Assembly: GCF_014385105.1 (NCBI RefSeq)
Contig: NZ_JACRTE010000011.1
Location: 1-60,484, forward strand
DNA: 60,484 nucleotides
Direction: 5' to 3'
Origin: Qingrenia yutianensis
Lineage (GTDB): Bacteria > Bacillota > Clostridia > UMGS1810
Position numbers and translations under genes: made by a program. Under the pieces are notes generated by a model. It was not told where the DNA came from. It did no database searches and saw only the letters and a program-made list of their open reading frames with translations. This document shows positions 16,424-25,617 of the stretch, one piece after another. The first letter of the stretch is position 1. Every line of letters begins with the position of its first letter.

Positions 16424-17521
16424 ATGGCTCGCAAGGGTGAAAATATTTACAAAAGAAAAGACGGCAGATATGAGGGTCGATATATTAAGGACTACGATTT
16501 GCAGGGTAAAGGCATTATCGGATATGTCTACGGAAAGACCTACAAAGAAGCAAAGGAAAAACTTTTAATTGCCAAAGCAAAGGTAAAAGAACGGTATAAC
16601 AAACCTCCCTCGGAAATGCTTGTAAAGGATTGGTTTGAAAAATGGCTGTCAACGCAGAAGCACATAAAAAAATCATCATATACGGTGTATTCCTCGCTCG
16701 TTGAAAATCATATTAACACGGAGCTTGGAAATATGCGGCTGTGCGAAGTTACAAAACTCACGGTGCAGGGCTTTGTAAACGGTCTTGTTGCAAAATGGGA
16801 GCCGTCAACAGTCAAGCTGATATATACCGTGTTAAAGCTCGGTTTGGATACTGCCGCCGATAGCGGCTTAATGCCTACCGTTTGCAAGCGTATAAAGCTG
16901 CCGAAACAGAAAAATAAAGAGGTTGTCGTGTTTGGTAAAAACGAGCAGAAAGCAATAGAAAAATACATTGAAAGCTCGGATAATCCTAATGATATAGGGA
17001 TTTTGATTTGCCTTTACACAGGTATCAGAATCGGAGAATTATGTGCATTGGAATGGAAAAATGTTGACTTAAAAAGAGGTGTTATATCTATACAGCAAAC
17101 GCTTTACAGAGCAAAGTCCGACAAAGAAAAAAAGAAAACAGAAATCGTGATTGCCCTACCGAAAAGCGATACATCTGTGCGTGATATACCACTTCCGAAG
17201 TTTTTAACCGCAAAGCTCAAAGCGATTGAACACGGAGGCGGGTTTTTAATTAACCGCAAGGGAAAATCCATTGAGCCGACTGTCTACGCTCGGAGATACA
17301 AGGCAATATTAAAGGAAATCGGTGTCCGTGATGTTAAATTCCATACAATCCGGCATACTTTTGCTACAAGAGCTTTGGAAATCGGAATGGATATAAAGAC
17401 GCTTTCGGATATACTCGGACACGCTTCTCCGACCGTCACGCTGAATATCTATGCTCACTCTCTGCCGGAGCATAAAGCAAAGGAAATGGATCGGCTCGGA
17501 AAAATGTATAATCCGTCTTAA
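16424..17521 (+). CDS. int: Tyrosine recombinase/integrase
   Basis: A 365-residue phage-type integrase. The N-terminal arm-binding domain (KGENIYKRKDGRYEGRYIKDYDLQG) is followed by a SAM-like core-binding domain (about residues 65-165) and the catalytic domain. Catalytic residues are visible: Arg in TGIRIGELCALEW (about residue 200), the His-x-x-Arg motif HTIRHTFATR (about residue 307), LSDILGHASPTVTLNIYAHS with a His, and the nucleophile Tyr in NIYAHS (about residue 342). It sits at the right end of the transfer block, as expected for the element's own integrase. No separate excisionase gene was found. Confidence 0.92.
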   Translation: MARKGENIYKRKDGRYEGRYIKDYDLQGKGIIGYVYGKTYKEAKEKLLIAKAKVKERYNKPPSEMLVKDWFEKWLSTQKHIKKSSYTVYSSLVENHINTELGNMRLCEVTKLTVQGFVNGLVAKWEPSTVKLIYTVLKLGLDTAADSGLMPTVCKRIKLPKQKNKEVVVFGKNEQKAIEKYIESSDNPNDIGILICLYTGIRIGELCALEWKNVDLKRGVISIQQTLYRAKSDKEKKKTEIVIALPKSDTSVRDIPLPKFLTAKLKAIEHGGGFLINRKGKSIEPTVYARRYKAILKEIGVRDVKFHTIRHTFATRALEIGMDIKTLSDILGHASPTVTLNIYAHSLPEHKAKEMDRLGKMYNPS

Positions 17522-17594
17522 TAAGCCGTCATAATTCATAAAAGGCTTGTAAAATTGAATACTATAAAGGATAAGTCGTATAACTATCAGTTTT

Positions 17595-17625
17595 GCGATT
17601 TTTTATTTTGTCCAAAAATCGCTGT
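17595..17625 (+). terminator. Hairpin after the integrase
   Basis: GCGATTTTT (17595-17603) pairs with AAAAATCGC (17614-17622). It is probably a terminator, possibly bidirectional since the left arm ends in a T-run. Confidence 0.55.
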
Positions 17626-17657
17626 AATTAAACATTTGACGGAGAAAGGAGTTTTCT

Positions 17658-17852
17658 GTGGAATATAGCGAGGTTTTATCGTATTTCAAAAATGATATTC
17701 GTAATAATCCCGACATTGAGATTATTCGGCTTAAACACGGTTATATGATTTTTTACTGGGATGATGTAGAACATTCATACTATCATAGCAGCGAACTTAT
17801 ACAAAGCCCCGAAAAGTTGTATGAGATATTAAATAAAGAATTTGAAAAATAG
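17658..17852 (+). CDS. Small hypothetical protein
   Basis: A 64-residue acidic, aromatic-rich protein (HGYMIFYWDDVEHSYYHSSELIQSPEKLYEIL) with a GTG start behind GAAAGGAG. No domain is recognised. It lies just outside the integrase, 42 nt upstream of the SLOG-like gene on the same strand, so the two may be one transcript. Its composition and clean ribosome site make it a likely real gene. Confidence 0.55.
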   Translation: MEYSEVLSYFKNDIRNNPDIEIIRLKHGYMIFYWDDVEHSYYHSSELIQSPEKLYEILNKEFEK

Positions 17853-17894
17853 TTTAATTGCATTGAATTTTCAACGGAAGAAGGAATATTTATT

Positions 17895-18392
17895 ATGGAA
17901 AATGAAAAACGATTACACAGGTGCTGCTTTACGGGACATCGCCCGGAAAAATTAAGCCTTTCCGAAAATGAGGTAAAACATCTTTTGGAAAAGGCTATTG
18001 ACAATGCAATAGCGGACGGATATGTAACTTTTATAACGGGTATGGCAAAAGGTACGGATATATGGGCGGCTGAAATTGTGCTTGAAAAGAAAAAGCGGAA
18101 TGACGCTCTGCGCCTCATCTGTGCCATACCGCACCCCGACTTTGAGAAACGGCGTGGATTCTTTGAAGAACGGCGGTATAACCGCATATTAAAAAATGCC
18201 GATTATGTAACCATAATCAGCGATCACTATTATAGAACTTGCTATCAAAAACGCAATGAATGGATGGTTGACCGTTCAAGCCTTGTAATTGCCGTTTGGA
18301 ACGGTCAGCCAAGTGGGACAAAGAACACAATAGATTATGCCGATCGCAAGGATGTTAAAGTTGTTAATGTTTTAGATACAACAATGCAATAA
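17895..18392 (+). CDS. SLOG-family (DUF1273-like) nucleotide-binding protein
   Basis: A 165-residue Rossmann-type protein. The opening CCFTGHRPEKL and the glycine-containing FITGMAKGTDIWAAEIV are the signature of SLOG/DUF1273 proteins related to DprA and lysine decarboxylase-like folds. AIPHPDFEKRR and YADRKDVKVVNVL complete the fold. SLOG proteins are thought to bind nucleotide-derived ligands, and small ones like this are common on Firmicutes mobile elements. No partner effector gene is adjacent, so its role is unknown. The ATG is preceded by GGAAGAAGGAA. Confidence 0.82.
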   Translation: MENEKRLHRCCFTGHRPEKLSLSENEVKHLLEKAIDNAIADGYVTFITGMAKGTDIWAAEIVLEKKKRNDALRLICAIPHPDFEKRRGFFEERRYNRILKNADYVTIISDHYYRTCYQKRNEWMVDRSSLVIAVWNGQPSGTKNTIDYADRKDVKVVNVLDTTMQ

Positions 18393-18440
18393 AAACGGCA
18401 TTATTTACAGTTCCTTTTAAATTCGATTTACGAACAACCG

Positions 18441-19073
18441 TTAAATCTTCTTTTTATAGCCGCAATCGCAATACGAGCCGCCGGACGCAATGGTATATCG
18501 GCGCACAAAATTCGTGGCTCCGCCTGCCTCGCTCATCGTATAATCCAAGCGGCACATTGCAGGCGTCAAATCGAACAGTCCAAGCTCTTTCATCAGCACG
18601 CAAATTCCGCACTTTGTAAATCGCCCCTCATAGCCGCTGCCGTCCGAATATTCATAAAAATCCATATTCCACGAGTACGGGTTGCGGTCGGCAGCTTTTA
18701 ATTCGGCAGTTTTTTTCATTTCTGCAATGTCTTTGGCGGTGAATTTTTTCTTTCCGCTTTGGCGGCAGAGCCACCTCATAAACCTTGTCATCATCGCTTT
18801 TGAATAGTATTCGGTAAGTTCGTCAACGCTCGGTCTTTTGGGCATAGAGAGTACAAAAGCACCCAGCATTGCACAGCCGACAATGTTTGTTTTAAACTGA
18901 TCTCCCTTTTCAAATTCGGGCAGATTACGGATAATGCTTTTGTATCTGCTTTTTGCGTTTTTCGATATTTGTTTGGCTGTGATTTTATTATATCCGAATT
19001 CGGAAACAAGATTTTTTCTGAACGATTTTTCAAACAGCACCCACATTCCAAGCGGTATTCCTATATATTTCAT
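18441..19073 (-). CDS. L-2-amino-thiazoline-4-carboxylate hydrolase-like protein
   Basis: A 210-residue protein whose C-terminal half (CGICVLMKELGLFDLTPAMC, LDYTMSEAGG, FVRRYTIASGGSYCDCGY) follows the ATC-hydrolase family. The founding member opens the thiazoline ring of L-2-amino-thiazoline-4-carboxylate. Many family members have unknown substrates. Four conserved Cys residues lie in the matching positions. It is the last gene of the TetR-ABC-methyltransferase operon, and its ATG overlaps the preceding stop (ATGA). The possible link to thiazoline-containing metallophores comes from context only. Confidence 0.75.
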   Translation of the reverse strand: MKYIGIPLGMWVLFEKSFRKNLVSEFGYNKITAKQISKNAKSRYKSIIRNLPEFEKGDQFKTNIVGCAMLGAFVLSMPKRPSVDELTEYYSKAMMTRFMRWLCRQSGKKKFTAKDIAEMKKTAELKAADRNPYSWNMDFYEYSDGSGYEGRFTKCGICVLMKELGLFDLTPAMCRLDYTMSEAGGATNFVRRYTIASGGSYCDCGYKKKI

Positions 19074-19912
19074 TTTGCACCTCCGAAATCAAGACGCACA
19101 ATCTGCATTTTCATAATATTATCGCCTACGCTTGCTAAAAACTTAAAAAATCTGCCGACAGGCGCATTTTTAAGGTCGCCGTAACCGAGCATATACCCTC
19201 TGCTTGAAATGCTCATATCTCTGATCCATAAGGAAAGCTCTTTCTTTGCGTCCGAAACGGAAAAGTAAGCGCCGACGTCTTTTATCTTTGATTCCTTAAG
19301 CCAGGTCTTTCCAATCATCTTTACAGCAGTTTTCCCGGCGGCGTCAAACACCATTCTGCCGCCGCCAAACACATTCGACATAGCCTGAACAAGCTTTTTA
19401 ACCTGTTCGGTGCGAAAGTAGTAAAACACACCTGCCGCAAAAAGCACAATACCGTCCGATGCGTCGATTTTTTCAAGCCAACTTAAATCATTCAAGTCGG
19501 TAGCAATGTTTATTTCACGCTCGCCGGCAGGAAGTAGTTGGTTTCGCACAGCTATAACATCGGGAAAATCAAGGTTGTAGATTTTGCATTTTCCGTTATC
19601 GCAAAGGCGTCCTGTGTTATCAAGTCCACAGCCTAAGTTTACAACCGCCGCGTTCGGGTGCGTACTCAAATAATCCCGAACCTCCCACGCAAGGTCGTTT
19701 TGACGCATCGCAACCTCCAAAAATCCAAATCTTTGCATAAGGCTCTTTGATTTTTCCGCAACATCCGAAAAGTCATAATCAATTTTATCAATCAGTTCGG
19801 ACGCTGTTTCATCATAATACAATGTGGGATACAGTTCGGAACACATTTTCCGTGCATAAAGCGGAATAATAAGCGTTTCCTGTACAGTGTTCTTTTCAAT
19901 TTTATATTTCAT
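19070..19912 (-). CDS. LCM-like SAM methyltransferase
   Basis: A 280-residue protein of the leucine carboxyl methyltransferase/PPM1-like group. The SAM motif VVNLGCGLDNTGRL (about residue 90) is followed by YNLDFPDVIAVR and VFYYFRTEQVKKLV, typical of O-methyltransferases of this group in natural-product and unknown pathways. The start at 19912 is preceded by AAGGAGCG and overlaps the upstream methyltransferase stop (ATGA). A longer 5' extension is unlikely. It lies in the same operon as two other methyltransferases, so the pathway may install several methyl groups on a small molecule. Confidence 0.8.
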   Translation of the reverse strand: MKYKIEKNTVQETLIIPLYARKMCSELYPTLYYDETASELIDKIDYDFSDVAEKSKSLMQRFGFLEVAMRQNDLAWEVRDYLSTHPNAAVVNLGCGLDNTGRLCDNGKCKIYNLDFPDVIAVRNQLLPAGEREINIATDLNDLSWLEKIDASDGIVLFAAGVFYYFRTEQVKKLVQAMSNVFGGGRMVFDAAGKTAVKMIGKTWLKESKIKDVGAYFSVSDAKKELSLWIRDMSISSRGYMLGYGDLKNAPVGRFFKFLASVGDNIMKMQIVRLDFGGAK

Positions 19913-20523
19913 AGTAACGCTCCTTTTTTTATCAACACCGCCACCGCACAAGGAATCCGTCCTTCACATAAAGTATAGCTTGCTTCTGCATATCCCGCAG
20001 CAGCAAAAAAATCTCTGTATGTCTCCGGAGTGAATTTTCTCTTAAAGTCAGCTCCGGCTTTTTCGATTGCCTTTGAAGCACCATTGATCTTGCCGTTTTC
20101 AGTACGGTTCATATATGTCGGAATAATGATTTTTCCGCCCGGGCGGCATACCCGTTCAAGCTCGTGCAGAGCCTTGTACGGTTCGTCCAGCAAGTGAATC
20201 ACATTTGCAGCAACTACTGCATCAAAACTATGATCGGGATAATCAAGGTGCATGATGTCTGCTTTTTCAAAATGTACGTTGGCATATTTACGGCACTTTT
20301 TCTTTGCTCGCTCCAACATTTTTTCGGAAAAATCCGTTGCAACAAGGCTTTTGCACCGCTGTGCTGTTTCTTTTGTGAGTAATCCGGTGCCGCAGGCACA
20401 TTCCAAAACCTCATATTCGGGCAGAATCAGATTTTTCACCACAGAGCAAAGCTCCTCATTTGTTTTTCGGTTGATAACATTTGCAAAAACGTCATATACA
20501 CACGCAACATTATCCCAAAACAT
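19909..20523 (-). CDS. Class I SAM methyltransferase (UbiE-like)
   Basis: A 204-residue methyltransferase with SAM motif I LECACGTGLLTKETA (about residue 40), acidic ATDFSEKML, and the post-I segments DHSFDAVVAANVIHLL and ERVCRPGGKIIIPTY. This is the standard small class I fold. It overlaps the next gene by 4 nt and starts 26 nt after the metallo-hydrolase gene. The substrate is unknown. The conserved operon with ABC transporters points to a small transported molecule. Confidence 0.85.
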   Translation of the reverse strand: MFWDNVACVYDVFANVINRKTNEELCSVVKNLILPEYEVLECACGTGLLTKETAQRCKSLVATDFSEKMLERAKKKCRKYANVHFEKADIMHLDYPDHSFDAVVAANVIHLLDEPYKALHELERVCRPGGKIIIPTYMNRTENGKINGASKAIEKAGADFKRKFTPETYRDFFAAAGYAEASYTLCEGRIPCAVAVLIKKGALL

Positions 20524-20549
20524 AGCTTACCTCCGTTATTTCAGTCCTC

Positions 20550-21413
20550 TTATTTCCCTGCTGCCTTTAAAAATCCGTTTTTTGCATTTTCCTCCGTATC
20601 ATCAGACTCATCATAGGCATCGTACGGTGCCGACGGATCATGAACTTTCTTTTTAAACGGTGAACACAGCTTTTCCTTATGTGCAAATGCAAATTCAAAG
20701 TTGTCGGTAAAACCTGTATGTCCCGTAATAAACAGCGGCTTGACACACATTTTCTTCATTTTTTGCTCAAGAATCCCGAGCGATCTCACCGCCAGCTTAT
20801 TGCTTTCCGCAAGCGCTGAAATAAAGCTGTAACCGCCGTCTGAACCAAACCAAATCGTATCTCCGGTAAACAGATACTTATCATCAATCAAATATACCAT
20901 ATGTCCCCATGTATGACCCGGAACAAGAAATGCGTGGATTTTAATATCGCCTATTTTAAAGGTTTCGCCGTCCTTTAACAGTTGCTTTTTGTTATTTATC
21001 GTCACCTGCGGCAACTTATATAGGCGGTGCATAACCCTTCGGCGAACCTCGCCCGTAAGATAACGATTTTCGATTTCTCCGATATAAAGTTTTGCCTTTT
21101 TGAACAATCCCAAGCCGTCTGCCTCAACCGCCCCAACGTGGTCGGTGTCCTGATGCGTTATAAGAATATGCCGTATTGATTTTGCGTCAATCCCAAGCCA
21201 GCCCATTTTCTCCGCAAGCCTGTCATAGTTGTAGCCTGCGTCAATCATAATTGTTGTTTCACCCTTGCGATAGAAAAATATATTTGCAACCCACTCTCTT
21301 ACGCAAGCGACATTTTCGTCAATCCACCCGGTGTTAAGCGGCTTAAATATTTCTTTTCCGCGGTAAATCCGGCTCATTGCCACACGCTGAAATTCCGTTG
21401 CTTTTTTTGACAT
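20550..21413 (-). CDS. MBL-fold metallo-hydrolase
   Basis: A 287-residue metallo-beta-lactamase-fold enzyme. The metal motif is THQDTDHVG (HxDxDH type with Gln in place of the usual first His partner). It is supported by GHTWGHMVYL, FTGDTIWFGSDGG and ITGHTGFTD. I placed the start at the ATG at 21413, which has GAGGG upstream and lies 8 nt after the preceding stop. Such enzymes hydrolyse thioesters, lactones or phosphoesters. Which applies here is unknown. It sits between two methyltransferases in the operon. Confidence 0.82.
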   Translation of the reverse strand: MSKKATEFQRVAMSRIYRGKEIFKPLNTGWIDENVACVREWVANIFFYRKGETTIMIDAGYNYDRLAEKMGWLGIDAKSIRHILITHQDTDHVGAVEADGLGLFKKAKLYIGEIENRYLTGEVRRRVMHRLYKLPQVTINNKKQLLKDGETFKIGDIKIHAFLVPGHTWGHMVYLIDDKYLFTGDTIWFGSDGGYSFISALAESNKLAVRSLGILEQKMKKMCVKPLFITGHTGFTDNFEFAFAHKEKLCSPFKKKVHDPSAPYDAYDESDDTEENAKNGFLKAAGK

Positions 21414-21421
21414 AATATCCC

Positions 21422-22027
21422 TCACTTTTCCGCCGTAACGCACAGCCAATTATTCTTTTTCCGAATCTGAATATTGCGAAACGTTGCCTGTCCGAGATAT
21501 ATTTTCAATTCTGTATCTTTATATATGGTCATTCCCTCAATGATTTTTGTCCATTTCTCATCTTTAGCCTCATCACCGCTAACCTCATTACATATTAGAA
21601 ATGTTCCGCCGGGTTTCAGTACCCGATAGATCTCACAAAAGCATTTCGGCAAATCCTGCCAAAAATAGATGGTTTCAAAAGCCGTAACAGCATCGAAACA
21701 AGTCGCCGAATACGGCATATTCATCACATTACCTTTCATAACTGTGCAGCGTCCTTCTGCAACAGCCTCATTATTGACTTTTTTGGATTTTTCCACACTG
21801 ACAATAGAATAGTCAATACCATTTACAATGCTATGCGGATATTTCTTAAGAAGCTTTTTGATGTTCGCTCCACCGCCGCAGCCACAGTCCAATATCTTGG
21901 CATTTGACGAAACTTTCAAAAATTGAAGTCCCCAATGTGCCACAGGTTTGTGCCCTATATTCATCATTGCGGTCATAACTTTCCCGCCGAATCCCACAGG
22001 TTTACGAGTGTTTTCAAAAAATGACAT
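21422..22027 (-). CDS. Class I SAM methyltransferase
   Basis: A 201-residue methyltransferase. SAM motif I is ILDCGCGGGANIKKLL, followed by VNGIDYSIVSVEKS, FDAVTAFETIYFWQDL and YRVLKPGGTFLICNEVSG. The start codon at 22027 overlaps the preceding ABC stop (TAATG), with GGTGAG as ribosome site. The same fold occurs in YbtU-region and other transporter-linked operons, but no specific substrate can be read from the sequence. Confidence 0.85.
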   Translation of the reverse strand: MSFFENTRKPVGFGGKVMTAMMNIGHKPVAHWGLQFLKVSSNAKILDCGCGGGANIKKLLKKYPHSIVNGIDYSIVSVEKSKKVNNEAVAEGRCTVMKGNVMNMPYSATCFDAVTAFETIYFWQDLPKCFCEIYRVLKPGGTFLICNEVSGDEAKDEKWTKIIEGMTIYKDTELKIYLGQATFRNIQIRKKNNWLCVTAEK

Positions 22028-23757
22028 TATCTCACCGTCCAATTCTGTCCTTGAAGCTGTAAATCAGCCATTCTCTTAAATATTCCGTTTTTATTTAAAA
22101 GTTTCTCCGGTGTGCCTTGCTCGGCAACAACACCGTCCGATAATACAACTATTTTATCGGCTCCGGCAACTGTTCTCATTCTGTGCGCAATGACAAGAAC
22201 CGTTTTATTCCTGATAAGTCTTGAAAGAGCCGTCTGTATAGCGGTTTCGTTTTCTACGTCAAGACTTGCCGTTGCCTCGTCCAAAAGTATAATCGGTGCG
22301 TCTTTCAAAAATGCTCTGGCGATTGAAATCCGCTGTCTTTCGCCGCCCGACAATTCGCAGCCGTTTTCGCCGATATCAGTATTCCATTTATCGGGGAGCT
22401 TTTCGGCAAATTCATCACAATTCGCAAGGTGTGCCGCCGCCAAAACCTCCTCATCGGTTGCGCCTTTTCTGCCGAGTCGGATATTTTCCATAATGGTGTT
22501 ATTAAAAAGCGTTACATCTTGAAAAACGATAGAATAAAGCGTCATCAGCTTTTCGGGATCGATTTTTGAAATATCCATACCGCCGACAGTAATTTTGCCC
22601 TTTTGGTTATCCCAAAATCTGACCGCAAGCCGTGATACTGTTGTCTTTCCGCCGCCGGACGGACCGACAAGCGCCGTAACCTCGCCCTGTTTTGCGGTGA
22701 ACGACACATCACTAAGCACCGTTTCGCCGCTCTTATAGGCAAAGCCCACATGGTCGAATGTAATGTCGCACCCTTTGTTTGTGAGAGTGTCGCCGCCCTG
22801 CTGAATTTCGTGGTCTAAGATTTCGTTCATTCGTGCAACATTTGTCCGCATTGCAATCACCGCCGCAAGGTTTTGAAGTGATGCCTGCATAGGGTCATAA
22901 AGACGGGAGGCAACGAGCAAAAACATAAACAGCGTTAAAACATCTATTTTTCCGCTGACAAGCCGTGACGCACCGACAAGTGCAACGGTTGCGATGCCGA
23001 ATTTTAACACCATTCCGGCAGAGGTTACGAAAACGGCAGTGGTTATTTCCGTTTTGAAAGCGCCTTTTTCAACGGAACGGATTTTACTTTTTAAACCTTT
23101 AAGATAACTGCTTTCCGCATTGTTTGCTTTGAGGTCACGCAATGTTTCTATGTATTCCTGTATTCCGTCAGCACAAGCCATTTTGACCGACATATTCCTT
23201 TGCTGTGCTCTGTCCTGAACCTTGTAACTCAGCACGATAATCAGCACCGACACGGGAATTACCCACAGTGCCGCAAGTGCCATTGCCTTGTCAAACGCAA
23301 ACAAACCGAGTGCAATGACTATCGTGGAAATCACCGAGCCGAACAGCGCCGGTATGTAGTGCGAGCAGTCTTTTTCTAAAACTTCGCAGTCCGCCATAAT
23401 CGTACTTGTGAGGTCGGCAAGGTCTTTTTTGCCGAAAAACGAAAGAGGTAGCTTTCTGAGCCTTTCGGCTAAGCTTAATCTACGTTTTCCGCTTTCCTCG
23501 TATGTCGTAAAAAATGTATTGTTATACTGAAACCAAGTTGTAATTAATATAAGCGCAAAGCATATAACGCAGCCGACTGTGTAAAAAACTGCTTTTCCGC
23601 CCATATCGCCGCCGAGTAAATCCTTGACCAAATAATATAAAAATCCTGTCGGCAGCATAAATGCCATATTCTGAAAGGCGCAGGCGATAATGCCTTTTAT
23701 TAACCCTACCGCACCGTCTTTTGACGATGCCGTGGCTTTTTGTATAAGCTTAATCAT
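22027..23757 (-). CDS. ABC transporter, fused membrane and ATPase domains (second of pair)
   Basis: A 576-residue half-transporter with about six membrane helices in the N-terminal 310 residues (exporter-type fold) and an ATPase domain. Walker A is GPSGGGKTT, the signature is LSGGERQR, and Walker B is IILLDEATASLD. It forms a likely heterodimer with the adjacent gene, whose 3' end it overlaps by 8 nt. The start at 23757 has GGAGG upstream. Pairs of this size and order occur in the siderophore importers YbtP/YbtQ and IrtA/IrtB as well as in multidrug exporters. Confidence 0.9.
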   Translation of the reverse strand: MIKLIQKATASSKDGAVGLIKGIIACAFQNMAFMLPTGFLYYLVKDLLGGDMGGKAVFYTVGCVICFALILITTWFQYNNTFFTTYEESGKRRLSLAERLRKLPLSFFGKKDLADLTSTIMADCEVLEKDCSHYIPALFGSVISTIVIALGLFAFDKAMALAALWVIPVSVLIIVLSYKVQDRAQQRNMSVKMACADGIQEYIETLRDLKANNAESSYLKGLKSKIRSVEKGAFKTEITTAVFVTSAGMVLKFGIATVALVGASRLVSGKIDVLTLFMFLLVASRLYDPMQASLQNLAAVIAMRTNVARMNEILDHEIQQGGDTLTNKGCDITFDHVGFAYKSGETVLSDVSFTAKQGEVTALVGPSGGGKTTVSRLAVRFWDNQKGKITVGGMDISKIDPEKLMTLYSIVFQDVTLFNNTIMENIRLGRKGATDEEVLAAAHLANCDEFAEKLPDKWNTDIGENGCELSGGERQRISIARAFLKDAPIILLDEATASLDVENETAIQTALSRLIRNKTVLVIAHRMRTVAGADKIVVLSDGVVAEQGTPEKLLNKNGIFKRMADLQLQGQNWTVR

Positions 23758-25537
23758 TTCTCGATTCCTCCGTTTCGTTTGATACTTTCCAGCTAACGGA
23801 TGATTGATAGTCATTTTGCATTTTATAGAACATACCTTTCTTTTCTATGAGTTCCGCTCTGTTTCCGTATTCCGCAATCTTTCCGTCCGAAATTACATAA
23901 ATGCAATCCGCATTCCGAACGGTTGAAAGCCTGTGTGCAATCATAATAACCGTTTTACCCTCGGAAAGCTTTGCAAAAGCCGTCTGCACCTTTACCTCAT
24001 TATCGGGATCCGCAAAGGCGGTCGCCTCGTCCAAAATTATAATCGGAGCGTTTTTCAGCACTGCACGGGCAATGGCAATTCTCTGCATTTCACCGCCGGA
24101 AAGATAAACTCCCCGACTTCCGATAACTGTATTGACGCCATCGGGGAATTTTTCGATAATATCCATACACTGCGCAGCCCTAAGCGCATTTAAAACTTCT
24201 TCATCCGTGGCATTGGATTTGCCCATTTTAACATTATCGAGAATGGACGCTTTGATGAGCTTGCTGTTTTGGAACACAAATGAAACCGTGTTCATAAGTT
24301 CGTCCTTGGGAATATCACGAACATCAACACCGCCTATTTTGATACTTCCCGAATTTACATCAAAAAATCTTGAAATAAGGCTTGCAAGCGTTGATTTTCC
24401 GCCGCCGGACGGACCGACAAAAGCAACTGTTTGTCCGCCCTTTATTTTCAGTGATATACCTGAAACAACTTCTTTTTTGCCGTCATAGCTGAAATGAACA
24501 TTTTCCAGCTCAACAGACGCATCTTTCGGATTTTGCGGATTGTTTCCGACGCTCATAGGCTCGGCATTAAGCACACTGTCAATTCTTTCGATAGCGTCGC
24601 CGATAACCATACCCTCCTCGCTCATATACATAATTTTTGTGAGCGTGACCGATATAACAGGCGTTATGATTATGTAGAACAAGAGGTTTACGAAAAATTC
24701 GCTTGTAACAGTGCCGTTTGTAAACCAAAACGCACCGAGTATTAAAAACGCAAACACACCGTTTATTGCCGCAGTGTAGAGCATCATCGGCAGCCGCATA
24801 TCCTTTGTGTAGGCAAGAACCCACTTCTTGTATTCGTCAATCGTAGCTTTGAATTTTTTGAAAGAAAATACCGACTGTCCGAATGTTTTCACAACAGGAA
24901 TACCTCGCACATATTCAACCGCCTCATTAGACATTGCCGCAAGCGCATTGCCGTACTGCCTCATTTTTTCTTCCATTCGTTTTCCCGTCATTGCGGACAT
25001 AACCGCAAACCCAACGGCAACAGGCACAAGGCTCAAAAGTCCGAGCCGCCAATCGAAAACCAAAAGCAGTGCAAGCAGTCCGACAGGTGTCGCCATTGCC
25101 GCATATTTATCCGGCAGCTGATGTGCAAGATAGGTTTCGGTCGCCGCAGTGGAGTCGTTTATGATTTTGCGCAGCTTTCCGCTGCCGAAGCTGTCGGTAA
25201 AGCCGATAGGCAGTTTTGCGATATGCTCGGTTATGTCAATACGCATATTTGCCGCAATGCGAAATGCCGCAAGGTGCGAGCAGAGCAGTGCGCCGATATA
25301 GATTAAATACGATATAATCGCATAAGCCATTGCCATTATGCCGTAATGCGTAAGATTTTGCGCACTGCCGAAATTCGGCGAGGCTTTCAATACCTCGTTG
25401 ATAATTTTCCAAATGTACCAAAAGGGCACAAGTGCAGTCAGTGCGCTTACGGCAGATAAAATCCACGAAACATAAGTAAAATACTTGTGTCCGCCGGCAT
25501 AAGATAAAAGCCGTGATAAATTTGATTGTTTTTTCAA
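23750..25537 (-). CDS. ABC transporter, fused membrane and ATPase domains (first of pair)
   Basis: A 595-residue half-transporter with N-terminal membrane domain and C-terminal ATPase. Walker A is GPSGGGKST, the signature LSGGEMQRI, and Walker B is IIILDEATAFADPDNE. The DEATAFADP form, instead of the common DEATSALD, is characteristic of YbtPQ/IrtAB-type siderophore transporters. I chose the TTG at 25537, since AAGGAGGAATTG sits right before it, over an ATG six codons earlier. An operator-like repeat (25580-25595) lies in the 80-nt gap to tetR, so the ABC genes may have their own regulated promoter. Confidence 0.88.
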   Translation of the reverse strand: MKKQSNLSRLLSYAGGHKYFTYVSWILSAVSALTALVPFWYIWKIINEVLKASPNFGSAQNLTHYGIMAMAYAIISYLIYIGALLCSHLAAFRIAANMRIDITEHIAKLPIGFTDSFGSGKLRKIINDSTAATETYLAHQLPDKYAAMATPVGLLALLLVFDWRLGLLSLVPVAVGFAVMSAMTGKRMEEKMRQYGNALAAMSNEAVEYVRGIPVVKTFGQSVFSFKKFKATIDEYKKWVLAYTKDMRLPMMLYTAAINGVFAFLILGAFWFTNGTVTSEFFVNLLFYIIITPVISVTLTKIMYMSEEGMVIGDAIERIDSVLNAEPMSVGNNPQNPKDASVELENVHFSYDGKKEVVSGISLKIKGGQTVAFVGPSGGGKSTLASLISRFFDVNSGSIKIGGVDVRDIPKDELMNTVSFVFQNSKLIKASILDNVKMGKSNATDEEVLNALRAAQCMDIIEKFPDGVNTVIGSRGVYLSGGEMQRIAIARAVLKNAPIIILDEATAFADPDNEVKVQTAFAKLSEGKTVIMIAHRLSTVRNADCIYVISDGKIAEYGNRAELIEKKGMFYKMQNDYQSSVSWKVSNETEESRND

Positions 25538-25579
25538 AACAATTCCTCCTTGCATTGATTTGTTTTACGTTGCCTTATA

Positions 25580-25595
25580 GTTAGTTTAACCTAAC
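25580..25595. promoter_or_regulatory. Operator GTTAG-N6-CTAAC (box A) before the ABC genes
   Basis: GTTAG (25580-25584) and CTAAC (25591-25595). Read on the minus strand, TTAGGTTAAACTAACTATA matches 14 of 19 positions of the DtxR/IdeR iron-box consensus TTAGGTTAGSCTAACCTAA. The same repeat appears three times at 32418-32675. Confidence 0.65.
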
Positions 25596-25617
25596 ATATA
25601 TTCAAAAAATATAGGGA

